Notes: a model not told the origin generated them from the sequence alone. Shown: positions 1 to 8,480, counted from the stretch's first letter. The stretch is DNA of 64,000 nt from Candidatus Iainarchaeum sp. (GCA_018304425.1 JAGVWE010000007.1:25804-89803); one strand, 5' to 3'. Program-made: numbers and translations.

Positions 1-2
1 AG

Positions 3-818
3 CTGGGCAAGAGTTTCCGCGTGAACCCCTTGAAGGCAGTCATGCCTGCCGTGCAAGCCTCGCTGGAACGACAGGGCTTCGGGCTCGAGCCGCTCTCCTT
101 TTCCCCGGAAGCGTTCCGGGTGCCGGGGGAAAACATTGAGCTTGGCAAGACTCCGGAGTATGCCCTGGGCTCGATTGCCGTGCAGGAAGCGAGTTCCATG
201 GTTCCAGCGCTCGTCCTGGCCCCGCAGCCCGGCCAACTCGTGCTGGACGCCTGTGCCGCGCCGGGCAGCAAGACCTCGCAAATGGCGGCGCTCATGGAGA
301 ACCAGGGCGGCATCCTGGCCTTGGACGTCAACCGGGAACGCGTGAAGTCCTTGAAGTTCACCCTGGGCCGGCTGGGCGTGGCGAATACCGTGGTTGCCTT
401 GAACGATGCCACTAAAACCGCGTTTCCCGCCTTGTTTGACCGGGTTTTACTGGATGCCCCGTGCTCGTCCGAGGGCCTGGTCCGCAAGCGCCTGGATGCC
501 TTAAAGGGCTGGAGCCCCCGCCTCGTGGAATACAAGGCCAGGCTCCAAAAAAAGCTCATCCTGAAAGCCTTTGACGCGTTAAAGGAGGGCGGGCAACTGG
601 TTTACTCGACGTGCACGCTTTCCCCAGAGGAAAACGAGGAAGTGGTGCAGTTCCTACTCGCCGAGCGGCCCGCGGCCGGGTTGTTGTCGGTGAGGCTTCC
701 CGGGTTCCGGTTTCGTCCCGGCCTCTTGGAGGGCCTGGAGGCGTGCGCGCGCGTCTTGCCCCAGGACAACGACTCGGAAGCCTTTTTCGTGGCGCGCCTC
801 GGGAAGGGAAAAGCATGA
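3..818 (+). CDS. RNA (cytosine-5)-methyltransferase, NOL1/NSUN family, 5' end missing
   Basis: This enzyme transfers a methyl group from S-adenosylmethionine to C5 of cytosine in tRNA or rRNA. The reading frame is open to the window edge and begins in mid-domain (LGKSFRVNPLK resembles the start of the NSUN fold), so the true start lies upstream; the GTG at 21 is probably internal. Visible motifs are the SAM loop DACAAPGSKTSQM (about residue 78 from the GTG), the catalytic DAPCSSEG and the second cysteine in YSTCTLSPEENE. The next gene overlaps its stop by four bases (ATGA). Family assignment is firm; the exact target base is not readable. Confidence 0.93.
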   Translation: MGKSFRVNPLKAVMPAVQASLERQGFGLEPLSFSPEAFRVPGENIELGKTPEYALGSIAVQEASSMVPALVLAPQPGQLVLDACAAPGSKTSQMAALMENQGGILALDVNRERVKSLKFTLGRLGVANTVVALNDATKTAFPALFDRVLLDAPCSSEGLVRKRLDALKGWSPRLVEYKARLQKKLILKAFDALKEGGQLVYSTCTLSPEENEEVVQFLLAERPAAGLLSVRLPGFRFRPGLLEGLEACARVLPQDNDSEAFFVARLGKGKA

Positions 819-1105
819 CCTTTGAACCCGTGTCGGACGCCGAAGCCCGTCGGCTGGTGAATGCCTTGGCCCAACAATTCGGCGAAGGCATGCGCGGGTT
901 CTTCGAGGGAAAAGTGTTTTTCGCGCGCGGCAACCACGCGTGGCTCGCGACTAGGGAATGCATGGAACTTATTCGGTCCTGCCGCGGCGTGAACGTCCAA
1001 CAGCCGGGGTTGCTGGCGTTGGTGGACGTGAAGGCGTGCACGCCGTCCAGGGAACTCGCCGGCCTGCTGCAGGCCGTTTCACCTGGTTTAGGCAGATTTG
1101 TTTAA
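815..1105 (+). CDS. Small PUA-like/NIP7-like protein coupled to NSUN gene
   Basis: A 96-residue protein whose ATG overlaps the stop of the methyltransferase gene (ATGA), so the two are probably translationally coupled. The composition and the pattern FFARGNHAWLATRE followed by a short beta-rich stretch recall the pre-PUA part of archaeal RNA-binding proteins that accompany rRNA or tRNA methyltransferases. That family link is inference from context and pattern; no signature residue proves it. It converges on and overlaps by four bases the gene on the opposite strand. Confidence 0.55.
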   Translation: MTFEPVSDAEARRLVNALAQQFGEGMRGFFEGKVFFARGNHAWLATRECMELIRSCRGVNVQQPGLLALVDVKACTPSRELAGLLQAVSPGLGRFV

Positions 1106-1965
1106 GCGGATGGGCTCCTTGTTGGATGCCCGGCCTCTTGCGGCCGTGAACCGGTTACCGGGTGCGTGGCGGGCAGCCGGGTCACGCACAGGGATTGCAC
1201 GTACAGGTGGCTACTGGGCTGCTCCTGCCATTCATTGCGGAGTTCGGCGTGGAGGCCCTGCGAGGCGAACGCCTGCCTAATGTTGCTGTCGCTCATGAGT
1301 TCGGGGCGAATGACTTCGATGTAGGCGCGTCCGTCAGGTGTCAGTATCTGGTTCAGTAAACCGGCCAGGTACTTGGGGTGCAGGGTCTGCGTTTCGCCGG
1401 CATGGCAGACGACGAAGTGGAATGTTTTGCCTTGTTTCACAAATCTAGAGATGAGCCGCTCAATGCGTCCCACGCGATAATCGTCAAGTTCCTTGAATGG
1501 ATATATGGCCTGCTTTGGGGCCTTGGGAGTCGGGCGGGCCACTCTTTCACGTGGAAGCGGCGGCCTGCGCAGGCCCGTTGCGGTGACCTCCACGGTGTCT
1601 TTGAACAAGGTCTTGATGCCGCGGGCGAGAATTGCGTTTCCGGCGCTGAGCTCGAGCACCCGCACCTGCTCTGTTTCAGGGATTTCGGTCTGCTTTTTCC
1701 CGACTTCGGTTCCAAGGTCGGTTCTGAAGACTTCCACGAATTTCCGCCGGCCGCTGTGCGTGTAATAGGCTAGATTTCGTCTCCCACGTATGCCGACCAG
1801 GTCCTGCCTGCGCGCCCGCTGGAACATCCGGGCTTCTGACGTCCGGCCGCTGAGCCTTCCGCGTATTTTGATTCCAAGGGTCTTCAGCCGGGTTCGGGTT
1901 CCCTGTGCGGCCCTTTGCAGTGTTTCCATTAAGCGGCGCATAGCTACCCTAGATATGGGCGCCAT
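1102..1965 (-). CDS. Hypothetical protein, possible Rossmann-fold methyltransferase
   Basis: A 287-residue protein with a very basic N-terminal 70 residues, then a stretch VRVLELSAGNAILARGI near residue 103 that resembles the SAM-binding loop of class I methyltransferases (consensus VLDxGxGxG, here degenerate). A later segment FHFVVCHAGETQTLHPKYL could be the strand 4 region. An AT-rich TATA-like stretch lies at about 1973-1985, just upstream of the ATG, and tRNA-Ile follows further upstream on the same strand. I do not recognise the family; the methyltransferase suggestion is weak. Confidence 0.5.
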   Translation of the reverse strand: MAPISRVAMRRLMETLQRAAQGTRTRLKTLGIKIRGRLSGRTSEARMFQRARRQDLVGIRGRRNLAYYTHSGRRKFVEVFRTDLGTEVGKKQTEIPETEQVRVLELSAGNAILARGIKTLFKDTVEVTATGLRRPPLPRERVARPTPKAPKQAIYPFKELDDYRVGRIERLISRFVKQGKTFHFVVCHAGETQTLHPKYLAGLLNQILTPDGRAYIEVIRPELMSDSNIRQAFASQGLHAELRNEWQEQPSSHLYVQSLCVTRLPATHPVTGSRPQEAGHPTRSPSA

Positions 1966-1990
1966 GGAAGAATAAAAGCTTTATGGGGAG

Positions 1991-2065
1991 TGGGCAGGGG
2001 CGGATTTGAACCGCCGACCTCTCCGTTATCAGCGGAGTGCTCCAACCAGACTAAGCTACCCGCCC
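1991..2065 (-). tRNA. tRNA-Ile (GAT)
   Basis: The complement folds as a complete tRNA: acceptor GGGCGGG pairs with CCTGCCC (one G-T pair), the anticodon loop is CTGATAA with anticodon GAT, and the T arm has GGCGG-TTCAAAT-CCGCC. The discriminator is A. No intron is present. It is divergent from tRNA-Gln with 80 bases between them. Confidence 0.95.
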
Positions 2066-2107
2066 AAGGGGCTGACAAGCCGGATTCCACCTAATTCGGT
2101 AGGAAAA

Positions 2108-2119
2108 CCTTTATATGCC
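2108..2119. promoter_or_regulatory. TATA box for tRNA-Gln (possibly shared with tRNA-Ile)
   Basis: The sequence CCTTTATATGCC ends about 27 bases before the first base of tRNA-Gln, the usual archaeal TATA spacing. Its complement reads CATATAAAGG and could also serve the divergent tRNA-Ile about 45 bases away, although that spacing is long. Confidence 0.6.
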
Positions 2120-2145
2120 TTTTCAGCGCCCTTACTGTAGGCTTT

Positions 2146-2311
2146 AGCCCCATCGTCTAGTGGCCAAGGATACAGGGCTTTGAACCCGCCCTTTTCTTTC
2201 TTTGAAAGAAAGAAAAGTGCAGGGTGCCCAAAAGAAAGAAACGGCTCTTTTGGTGTGCCTTCAATGTGGGGAAGATACCCTGGGACAGGAGTTCGAATCT
2301 CCTTGGGGCTA
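2146..2311 (+). tRNA. tRNA-Gln (TTG) with a 93-base intron
   Basis: Exon 1 is 2146-2183 and exon 2 is 2277-2311, joined at the canonical position 37/38. The spliced tRNA has acceptor AGCCCCA/TGGGGCT, anticodon loop CTTTGAA with anticodon TTG, stem CAGGG/CCCTG and T arm AGGAG-TTCGAAT-CTCCT, with discriminator A. The four bases ACCC occur on both sides of the intron, so the cut could be shifted by up to four bases without changing the product. This tRNA is the substrate for the GatDE amidotransferase encoded at 6.5-11.5 kb. Confidence 0.93.
2184..2276 (+). other. tRNA-Gln intron containing a 27-base near-perfect palindrome
   Basis: The intron begins inside the anticodon loop and holds, at 2191-2217, a 13-base-pair stem of alternating C/T and G/A runs around a single central base (CTTTTCTTTCTTT facing AAAGAAAGAAAAG). 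A second GAAAGAAA motif follows at about 2243. Such an intron is much longer than the roughly 15-30 bases typical of archaeal tRNA introns. Confidence 0.8.
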
Positions 2312-2363
2312 TCCGCTCACGCGGCGGATGGGCGCGCATACGTCGGCCCATCTGCGATGGGCC
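2311..2363. repeat. Hairpin pair immediately 3' of tRNA-Gln
   Basis: ATCCGC at 2311-2316 pairs with GCGGAT at 2324-2329, and GGCCCATC at 2345-2352 pairs perfectly with GATGGGCC at 2356-2363 around a three-base loop. They sit between the tRNA and the TATA box of the next gene, and resemble the hairpin clusters beside the tRNA-Pro genes. Confidence 0.75.
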
Positions 2364-2386
2364 ATAAATAGTCTCGTGGTGCAACA

Positions 2387-2575
2387 ATGGGTTTCCTGGA
2401 TTTCCTGAAAAAAAAGGGCGGGCAACCAGCCGGCGGAGAAGGCCTCGCCGAAGGCAAGTACGCCGAGGCCTGCACGCTCTGTGGGAAAGCCCCCACCGAC
2501 AAGAAGTGGATGGCCCAGTTCTTCCACAAGAAATGCTTCCGCAAGATGAAGAAAGCCGGGAAAGGAATGATATAG
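2387..2575 (+). CDS. Small zinc-binding protein (62 aa)
   Basis: The protein has an N-terminal amphipathic segment MGFLDFLKKKGG, then CTLCGK near residue 29 and a later HKKC near residue 48, giving a Cys2-His-Cys set suitable for one zinc ion. The C-terminus is lysine-rich, suggesting nucleic-acid contact. A TATA-like CCATAAATAG at 2361-2370 lies about 20 bases upstream, so the message is probably leaderless and the ATG is well placed. The family is not recognised. Confidence 0.7.
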   Translation: MGFLDFLKKKGGQPAGGEGLAEGKYAEACTLCGKAPTDKKWMAQFFHKKCFRKMKKAGKGMI

Positions 2576-2611
2576 CGCAGCGTTGCGAATGAAAAACAAG
2601 ATGGGCAAAAA

Positions 2612-3229
2612 ATGACGCACGATGCAAGAAAGCACTGGGAGAGTATTTATCAAGCGAAAAAATCCGATGAATTGAGTTGGCATCAGGAGAAACCCGAAAC
2701 ATCGCTTAAGTTGATTGTTGAAACCGGGTTGGGAAGGGATGCCGGCATAATCGACGTGGGGGCAGGAGACTCAAAGCTGGTGGACAATCTTCTTGACCTC
2801 GGTTTTAAGAACATAACCGTCTTGGATGTTTCCCCAACTGCATTGGAGCGGGCGAAGAAAAGGCTAGGAAGCAGGGCGGTCAGCGTTAAATGGGTGGCCT
2901 CTGATTTGAGGGAATTTGAAACAGGCGATAGCTACGACCTTTGGCATGATAGAGCAGTTCTCCATTTCTTGACCAACGAAGAAGACATTAATCGCTATGT
3001 GGAAGTCGTGAGACGGGTCTTGAAACCAGGGGGTTACTTGATTGTCTCGGCCTTCTCATGGAGGGGGCCAACGAGGTGCAGTGGGCTGGACACACGGCAA
3101 TACTCCGAGGCCTCCATGGAAAAGTTGTTCAACGATTTTGAGCGCATAAAAAGCTTTGAAGAGGAGCATGTAACCCCCTGGGGGGCCGGCCAGATTTTCC
3201 TTTGGAGCGTGTTCAGGAAAAAGGGATGA
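2612..3229 (+). CDS. Class I SAM-dependent methyltransferase
   Basis: A 205-residue single-domain methyltransferase. It opens with HWESIYQAKKSDELSWHQ, typical of the small thiopurine/tellurite-type methyltransferases, has the SAM loop IIDVGAGDSKLVDNLL near residue 45, the acidic strand-2 end in ITVLDVSPTALE, DLWHDRAVLHF as strand 4 and VLKPGGYLIVSAFS as strand 5. The substrate cannot be read from sequence. The gene is AT-richer than its neighbours, which hints at acquisition from elsewhere. Confidence 0.88.
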   Translation: MTHDARKHWESIYQAKKSDELSWHQEKPETSLKLIVETGLGRDAGIIDVGAGDSKLVDNLLDLGFKNITVLDVSPTALERAKKRLGSRAVSVKWVASDLREFETGDSYDLWHDRAVLHFLTNEEDINRYVEVVRRVLKPGGYLIVSAFSWRGPTRCSGLDTRQYSEASMEKLFNDFERIKSFEEEHVTPWGAGQIFLWSVFRKKG

Positions 3230-3311
3230 AACCGGATGGAGGGCGTCAATAGGGTGACTGAACCGAGCCGGCAAGGGAATGATTTAAATAGTGGGAAAGG
3301 CTAATTCTTTT

Positions 3312-3929
3312 GTGACCCGGAAACCGAAGACGCCGAGGCGTGCCGCGTTCGTTCTAAGCAACAAGACCAAGCGCTTGCCGTTGCCGGTTTTCACGCCACA
3401 CGAATTAGAGCACCGGATAAAGTTGCAGAAGCTTTTGAGCCCAGTCCAGTTATCGGAGCTCCGCACGCTTCCCGTGACGGTTTCCACCAACGTGTTTCGT
3501 CACGCGCTGCCCACCCTGGAACGAGTGCTTCAAACCCATGGAATGAGCGAAGCCCAGATTCGGGCCGCCGTGCAAGCCGCGCCCTGGGATGCCTTGCGGC
3601 GGATGGGCGGCCGGCATGAGCTCGTGGAAGGCAACCTGACCGGCTTGCTGGCTATTCGTCGTCTCCTCAACGGCCAGGCGTTCCCGGACTTCATCCGGTT
3701 CGCGGCGGCCTCCCCCGGTAGCATTTCTTCCCTCGTAACAGTCATTGAAGCGCATAGGGAAAGGGTTTCGCTGGACGAAGCAAAGGCCCTCCTTGTGGCC
3801 GATTACACGGATGTAGCGAGCATGGAACGCGGGCTTGGGTTGCTCCGGCAGCGGGCCGCTGAAAGAGCCGCGAAGCAACGGGAAAGCCGCGGCCCCAGTC
3901 AGCCGCGCATGTTCCGCGCGCACGCCTGA
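3312..3929 (+). CDS. Hypothetical helical protein (205 aa)
   Basis: I chose the GTG at 3312 because a TATA box (GATTTAAATA, about 3279-3288) lies some 24 bases upstream, as for a leaderless message; the in-frame GTG at 3291 would sit against the TATA box. The protein begins with a basic stretch and is otherwise alpha-helical and rich in Arg, Ala and Leu, ending in a charged tail with many Arg/Gln. No domain is recognised. It converges with the glycerate kinase gene, 16 bases apart. Confidence 0.6.
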   Translation: MTRKPKTPRRAAFVLSNKTKRLPLPVFTPHELEHRIKLQKLLSPVQLSELRTLPVTVSTNVFRHALPTLERVLQTHGMSEAQIRAAVQAAPWDALRRMGGRHELVEGNLTGLLAIRRLLNGQAFPDFIRFAAASPGSISSLVTVIEAHRERVSLDEAKALLVADYTDVASMERGLGLLRQRAAERAAKQRESRGPSQPRMFRAHA

Positions 3930-3945
3930 TTTCTCCGGGCTTTCC

Positions 3946-5304
3946 TCAGCCCAACAACGCAATCTGCACGTCCATGACATTGGTCTTCGTGTAGCCCGTC
4001 ATCACGAGGTCCCCGAGTTTCGCGAAGAAGGCGTGCGAGTCGTTGTCGTCCAGGAACTTTTTCCAGTCCAGGCCCAGCGCATGGGCGCGGGCCAGCGTGG
4101 AAGTCGTGGCAATCGCTCCGGCCGCGTCGCTGGTTCCGTCGATGCCGTCGGTTCCAATCGAGCACAGCAAGGCGTTTTCGAGTTCACTCAATTCCTCGCA
4201 GCCGCCCAACACGAGTTCCAGGTTCCGCCCACCCCTGCCCTTTCCCTTCACCTTCACCGTGGTCTCGCCGGCCGCCAACAAGGCCAGCGGCCGGAACTTG
4301 TGCTGCCGGGCGGCCAGCTTCAACCCGCTGGCCAGCTTCCAGCCCGCGTTCCGCGCTTCGCCGGCCAGTTTGTCGCTGAAGACCAGGCAGTGGATGCCGA
4401 GCTCGGAAGCCCGTTTCTTCAAGGCATTCAAGGCCACGGCGTTGTTCAGGATGACCAGGTTGTGCACGCTCCGGAAGCACTTGTCCTTTTTCTTGGGCGT
4501 GTCCCCGGTTTTTTTCCGGATGCCCTCCACCAGGTGCCGCTTGGCCGTGGCCGGACAGTTGTCCCACAAGCCATGGTTTTTGAGGACCAGGACAGCCGAG
4601 GCAAACGTGCATTCATCGGGGGCCGTGGGGCCGGAAGCGATGACGTCCAACGCGTCCCCGATGACGTCGGAGACGAGGAGGCACAGCAGGGTGGCCGGGG
4701 CCGCGGCCTTCGCCAATTGGCCGCCCTTCACCCTGGAAAGGTGCTTGCGCACGCAATTGAGTTCCCGGATGTTCGCCCCCGCTTTCAGCAGCCGGGAGGT
4801 GAGTTCCTGTTCGTCTTTCAGGGACACGCCTTCCGCCGGCAACGGGAGCAGGGCGCTGCCTCCCCCCGAGACCAGGCAGAGGATGAGGTCCTTTTCGCCC
4901 GCGCTTTTGGCGAGGTCGAAGATTTTTTTCGCGCCCTCGACCCCTCGCTGGTCCGGAAGCGGGTGCGCGGCCACGTTGACCTCGATTTTTTTGGTGGGCA
5001 CGGCTTCCACCGTGTTCACGACGCCGCCGGAAATCCAGTCCCCCAGGACTTCCTCGACTACCAGGGCCATCAAGCCCGAGGCCTTGCCGAAGCCGATGAC
5101 GTACACGTGTTCGAAGGCCTTGAGGTCGAAGGACTTGTTGCGGACGCGCAACCGCGAGCCGCTGAGCTTCAGTTCCCGGTGCAGGGCCCGTTTCACGTCG
5201 ATTTCCTCGAACACGGCTTCCAGGAGTTCCAGGCACTGGCCGCGCAGCCTTGCCTCGGAACTCTCGCCCTTGACCAGTCCGGCGGCGTTTTCAATCAGCG
5301 GCAT
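3946..5304 (-). CDS. Glycerate 2-kinase, MOFRL/GCK family
   Basis: The enzyme phosphorylates D-glycerate to 2-phosphoglycerate with ATP, feeding modified Entner-Doudoroff or serine-linked carbon into glycolysis. At 452 residues it has the family's full length. The N-terminal DUF4147 domain shows VYVIGFGKASGLMA and LVSGGGSALLPLP; the C-terminal MOFRL domain shows LLAAGETTVKVKGKGRGG and IGTDGIDGTSDAAGA. It is the last gene of a tight leftward run: its ATG directly follows the stop of the cupin gene with no spacer, indicating co-transcription with gatE-nnrD-cupin. Confidence 0.95.
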   Translation of the reverse strand: MPLIENAAGLVKGESSEARLRGQCLELLEAVFEEIDVKRALHRELKLSGSRLRVRNKSFDLKAFEHVYVIGFGKASGLMALVVEEVLGDWISGGVVNTVEAVPTKKIEVNVAAHPLPDQRGVEGAKKIFDLAKSAGEKDLILCLVSGGGSALLPLPAEGVSLKDEQELTSRLLKAGANIRELNCVRKHLSRVKGGQLAKAAAPATLLCLLVSDVIGDALDVIASGPTAPDECTFASAVLVLKNHGLWDNCPATAKRHLVEGIRKKTGDTPKKKDKCFRSVHNLVILNNAVALNALKKRASELGIHCLVFSDKLAGEARNAGWKLASGLKLAARQHKFRPLALLAAGETTVKVKGKGRGGRNLELVLGGCEELSELENALLCSIGTDGIDGTSDAAGAIATTSTLARAHALGLDWKKFLDDNDSHAFFAKLGDLVMTGYTKTNVMDVQIALLG

Positions 5305-5658
5305 TCATTTTCGCCCATAGCGGTCGGAAAACCGTTTTTCATCGTGTTCCAGGAACTTCCCAAAGGAAACCTCCAACACGCGTACGGGGTTTTTGCCGGC
5401 ACTCAACCGGTGCCTTTGGCCGCGCCGGATGAACACCTGCTTTCCCCTGGCGGCCCGCATTTTCCTGCCATTCACCTGGATGGTGCCCTGCCCGTCCAAG
5501 ACCACCCAGTACTCGTCGCGCCTGCGATGCGATTGCAGGGAAAGCGCTTGCCCGGGCTTCACGGAAATGATTTTGACCGTGCACTCCACGTTCAAGGCCA
5601 GGAGCTCGAATTTCCCCCAAGGCCGTTGAACGGTTTTGACGCGTGGCTTGCCTTTCAT
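5305..5658 (-). CDS. Cupin, mannose-6-phosphate isomerase type II-like
   Basis: The protein is a single beta-barrel cupin. It begins with VQRPWGKFELL, which matches the start of the phosphomannose isomerase domain of bifunctional ManA/ManC proteins; the metal-binding part is SLQSHRRRDEYWVVLDGQG, and RRGQRHRLSAG supplies the last histidine. It probably interconverts or binds a sugar phosphate. The ATG at 5658 overlaps the upstream stop as ATGA; an in-frame ATG at 5673 is less likely. It lies between nnrD and glycerate kinase in an overlapping operon. Confidence 0.88.
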   Translation of the reverse strand: MKGKPRVKTVQRPWGKFELLALNVECTVKIISVKPGQALSLQSHRRRDEYWVVLDGQGTIQVNGRKMRAARGKQVFIRRGQRHRLSAGKNPVRVLEVSFGKFLEHDEKRFSDRYGRK

Positions 5659-6536
5659 CACTTGAATCCCCATTTTTTGAGCAGCCTGGGAATGACGATG
5701 AGGAAGTCCGAGGCAATGAACGTATAGCCCTTGACGGCGTGCAAGATGTCTCCGGCCCTCCCATTGAGGTAAGCGGCTGCGCAGGCAACGTCGAGGAGGC
5801 CGTTCTTGCTTGCCGCGAGGCCCAGGCAGATTCCAGCCAGGACATCCCCGGTTCCGCCCACGGTCATGCCCGCGTTCCCGGTCTTGTTGACTTTCGTGGT
5901 CTTGCCGTCGGACACGACGTCAAACCTTCCCTTCAACAGCACCACGCACCGGTGCTTTTTCGCGGCAGCCTCCACGGCCTTGATTTGCTTGGAGAGCTCC
6001 TTGGGCAGCTTCTTGCCCGTGAATGCCTCGAATTCCTTCGCGTGCGGGGTAATCAGGGCAGGGCCCTTGAACTTCAAGCCCTTGGCGGCCTTCAAGGCAT
6101 CCGCGTCCACGATAAGCGGTTTCCTGATTTTGGGGAGCACCCTGCGCACGAAGGACCTGGTTTCCGGGTCGAGGCCCATGCCAGGCCCGATTAAGACGGC
6201 GTCCGCCTTGGCCGCCTCGGCCAGCACTTCCCGGACATGCCTTTCACCAAGGTGGCTGCCGCGCAACTTCAAGGTGATGAGGTCCGGAGAAAACGAGTTG
6301 ATGACCCAGGCCACTTTCTCAGGCGCCATGACCCTGACCAAGTCGATGCCGGTCCGCAGCGAAGCCAGGGCCGCCTGCGCTCCCAATGCGGGTGCGCCCA
6401 CCAGTTCATTGCAGCCGCCCACCACCAGGGCCACGCCGTTCTCCCCCTTGTGGGAGTCGGGGCGTCTCTTCCGGGCGCACCGAACCACGTCCGCCGGACT
6501 GCACAACCACACCATCTGCGAACCGGGCTTCGTCAT
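5658..6536 (-). CDS. nnrD: ADP/ATP-dependent (S)-NAD(P)H-hydrate dehydratase
   Basis: This repair enzyme dehydrates damaged NAD(P)HX back to NAD(P)H using a nucleoside diphosphate or triphosphate. The ribokinase-like fold is shown by GENGVALVVGGCNELVGAP, VLIGPGMGLD, PLIVDADALKA, ALITPHAKEFEAFTG and the phosphate loop NAGMTVGGTGDVLAG with the catalytic Asp. The epimerase domain (NnrE) found fused in many organisms is absent, and the length of about 290 residues fits the single-domain form. Its ATG overlaps the gatE stop by four bases, and its stop overlaps the cupin start. Confidence 0.95.
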   Translation of the reverse strand: MTKPGSQMVWLCSPADVVRCARKRRPDSHKGENGVALVVGGCNELVGAPALGAQAALASLRTGIDLVRVMAPEKVAWVINSFSPDLITLKLRGSHLGERHVREVLAEAAKADAVLIGPGMGLDPETRSFVRRVLPKIRKPLIVDADALKAAKGLKFKGPALITPHAKEFEAFTGKKLPKELSKQIKAVEAAAKKHRCVVLLKGRFDVVSDGKTTKVNKTGNAGMTVGGTGDVLAGICLGLAASKNGLLDVACAAAYLNGRAGDILHAVKGYTFIASDFLIVIPRLLKKWGFK

Positions 6537-8440
6537 TTCCTTCCCGTCCTGGCCTCGATCTCCTTTTTCAGCAGGCCCGAAACCATGCTTCCCGGGATTT
6601 TCCCCCGCGCTTCCCGCATGACTTCCCCCATCACGGCCTGGAATGATTGCATGCCTTTCTCCTTAATAATTCCTTCGTTGCGGGCCACGATTTTCTGCAC
6701 AATGGCCAGGGCTTCCACGTCGCTGGCCCGGGAGGCACCGGCCTCCGCCATGATTTCCTCGAACGGAGCCGCCGGCTTTTTCGCCCACGCCCCCAGCACG
6801 CCCAGCACGGCTTCCTTCACCAGCACGCCCTCTTTTTGCGCTGACAGCACGCGTTCCACCATTTCCCGGGAAACGTTGTCCACGTCCACGCCCTCGCGCT
6901 TGAGCTTGGTCAGCCCCTCCAACAACAGCACGGCCGTCGAAGTGGGCTCGAAGCCCCGCTTCACGAGGTCCGCGAAAAACCGGGCCTCGTTGCTGAGCTT
7001 CATCTCGTTGGCCAGCTTCTCGCCGAGCTTCAATTCCTTGGAGTAAAACCGAAGCCGTTCCTCGGCGCTCTGTGGCAGGTTCTTCCGCAGCCCTTCCACG
7101 CGCGCGGCATCCGTTTTCACGGTCGGCAAATCGGTTTCAGGGTACATCCGCGCCGCACCCGGCAGGGGCCGCAGGTACTCGTTGTTGCCGTCGGGCAGCG
7201 GCCCCCTCGTCTCTGGGGGAACGCCTTTCAGCGCCTGCCTGCAGCGCTCGACCAGGATTTTCATGGCTTCTTCGGCCTTGCCGGGTTCCTCGCAGACCAG
7301 CACAAAGGCATCCAAGGCATCCTCGCGCAGGCCCAGTTGCCGGGAAAGGCCTTTCACGTCGGCCTCGGTCAAGCCATAGTTGGGCAGTTCATCCGAGTGC
7401 AGCAAGCCCGCTATGCCGAGCCTAGCCTTCAGGTAGCCGGCCAGTTCCTTTCCGAAGCGCCGGCCGGGCTGGACTTCCCGGCCCAGGATTCCCTTGAAGC
7501 CCTTGAGCCGGAGGCCCAGCACTTTTTTTCCCTGCCGCACGCCGTCCGCGAAGAACTTGCACGCCGAACCTTCGGCCAACGCACTCACGTCCAAGGCATT
7601 GGGCACCAAATCGGCTTCCTTCACCCGCTTCAGGAGTTCGCCCCGGATTTCCAGCAAGGCCGCCTGCCGCTGCGCTTCCCTTCGCACGAACTCGTCCAGC
7701 AAGTCGAGTTCCTGCACGCCCTTCAATTCCACGCGCGTCCCCCCCCGGATGCTCACGTTGACGTCCTGCCGGATGGTGCCGAGGCCGCGCCGCGCCTTGC
7801 CCGTGAGCCGCAGGAGTTCCCCGATTTTTAGGGCCACTTTCTTGGCGTCCTCCGGGGAATGGATGTCAGGCAGCGTCGCAATCTCGATGAGGGGAATGCC
7901 CTGCCGGTCCAGCCGGTAGACGACTTCCTTGTCGCCGCGCACCACGGGCCTTGCCGCGTCCTCTTCGAGGACAATGGTGTCGATGCCGAGGCATTTCCCG
8001 TTGAAGTCCAGGCAGCCGTTGGTGGCGATGAGGGCCGTCCGCTGGAAGGAACTGGTAGTTGAACCATCCACCACCATCTTCCGCATGACGTAGATGTTGT
8101 CCACGAGGTGGGCTTTCAGGAGCAGCGCCACTTCCAGGACGGTGTCAAAGGCCTCCGCGTTGAAGGGCCGCACCGGTTCCTCGTCGGTTTCCACGAGGCA
8201 CGTGGTGTCGGAATAGGCCTGGTAGGCAAAGGTCTGCCCCTTCTGGTAGGCTTCGAGTGCCGCGGGGTCGTATTCACCCAGCTCGGACATGACCGGCCGA
8301 ATCCTTCGTTTCACGAGGATGTCGGGCGCGTCCTCACGCATGACGCTGGGACAGTTGCAGAACAGTTTCCGCGTGTTGAGCTGCTGGTGGCATTCGAGGC
8401 CGCATTTGAGGCCCAAGGCCAGGTAATCGAGGTCCGGCAT
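6533..8440 (-). CDS. gatE: Glutamyl-tRNA(Gln) amidotransferase subunit E
   Basis: GatE with GatD converts Glu-tRNA(Gln) to Gln-tRNA(Gln), an archaea-specific route. The 635-residue length fits the family. The GatB/E cradle domain begins with YLALGLKCGLECHQQLNT and includes FNGKCLGIDTIVLEEDAAR, RQGIPLIEIATLPDI and GTIRQDVNVSIRGG; an AspRS-type insertion follows and the C-terminal helical and YqeY-like tail ends in MQSFQAVMGEVMREARGK, which contacts tRNA. It heads the operon gatE-nnrD-cupin-glycerate kinase and has its own TATA box. Confidence 0.98.
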   Translation of the reverse strand: MPDLDYLALGLKCGLECHQQLNTRKLFCNCPSVMREDAPDILVKRRIRPVMSELGEYDPAALEAYQKGQTFAYQAYSDTTCLVETDEEPVRPFNAEAFDTVLEVALLLKAHLVDNIYVMRKMVVDGSTTSSFQRTALIATNGCLDFNGKCLGIDTIVLEEDAARPVVRGDKEVVYRLDRQGIPLIEIATLPDIHSPEDAKKVALKIGELLRLTGKARRGLGTIRQDVNVSIRGGTRVELKGVQELDLLDEFVRREAQRQAALLEIRGELLKRVKEADLVPNALDVSALAEGSACKFFADGVRQGKKVLGLRLKGFKGILGREVQPGRRFGKELAGYLKARLGIAGLLHSDELPNYGLTEADVKGLSRQLGLREDALDAFVLVCEEPGKAEEAMKILVERCRQALKGVPPETRGPLPDGNNEYLRPLPGAARMYPETDLPTVKTDAARVEGLRKNLPQSAEERLRFYSKELKLGEKLANEMKLSNEARFFADLVKRGFEPTSTAVLLLEGLTKLKREGVDVDNVSREMVERVLSAQKEGVLVKEAVLGVLGAWAKKPAAPFEEIMAEAGASRASDVEALAIVQKIVARNEGIIKEKGMQSFQAVMGEVMREARGKIPGSMVSGLLKKEIEARTGRK

Positions 8441-8462
8441 GCAATCACTAATTCACTTCCGC

Positions 8463-8480
8463 GAAAAGGTTTATAATGTC
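8463..8480 (-). promoter_or_regulatory. Promoter of the gatE operon
   Basis: On the minus strand the stretch reads ACATTATAAACC, a good archaeal TATA box, about 30 bases ahead of the gatE ATG at 8440. Confidence 0.65.

Noticed and set aside
3835-5727. A 630-residue open frame on the plus strand
   Set aside because: It is antisense to the glycerate kinase and cupin genes, low in conserved motifs, with the amino-acid bias expected from the complement of GC-rich coding DNA.
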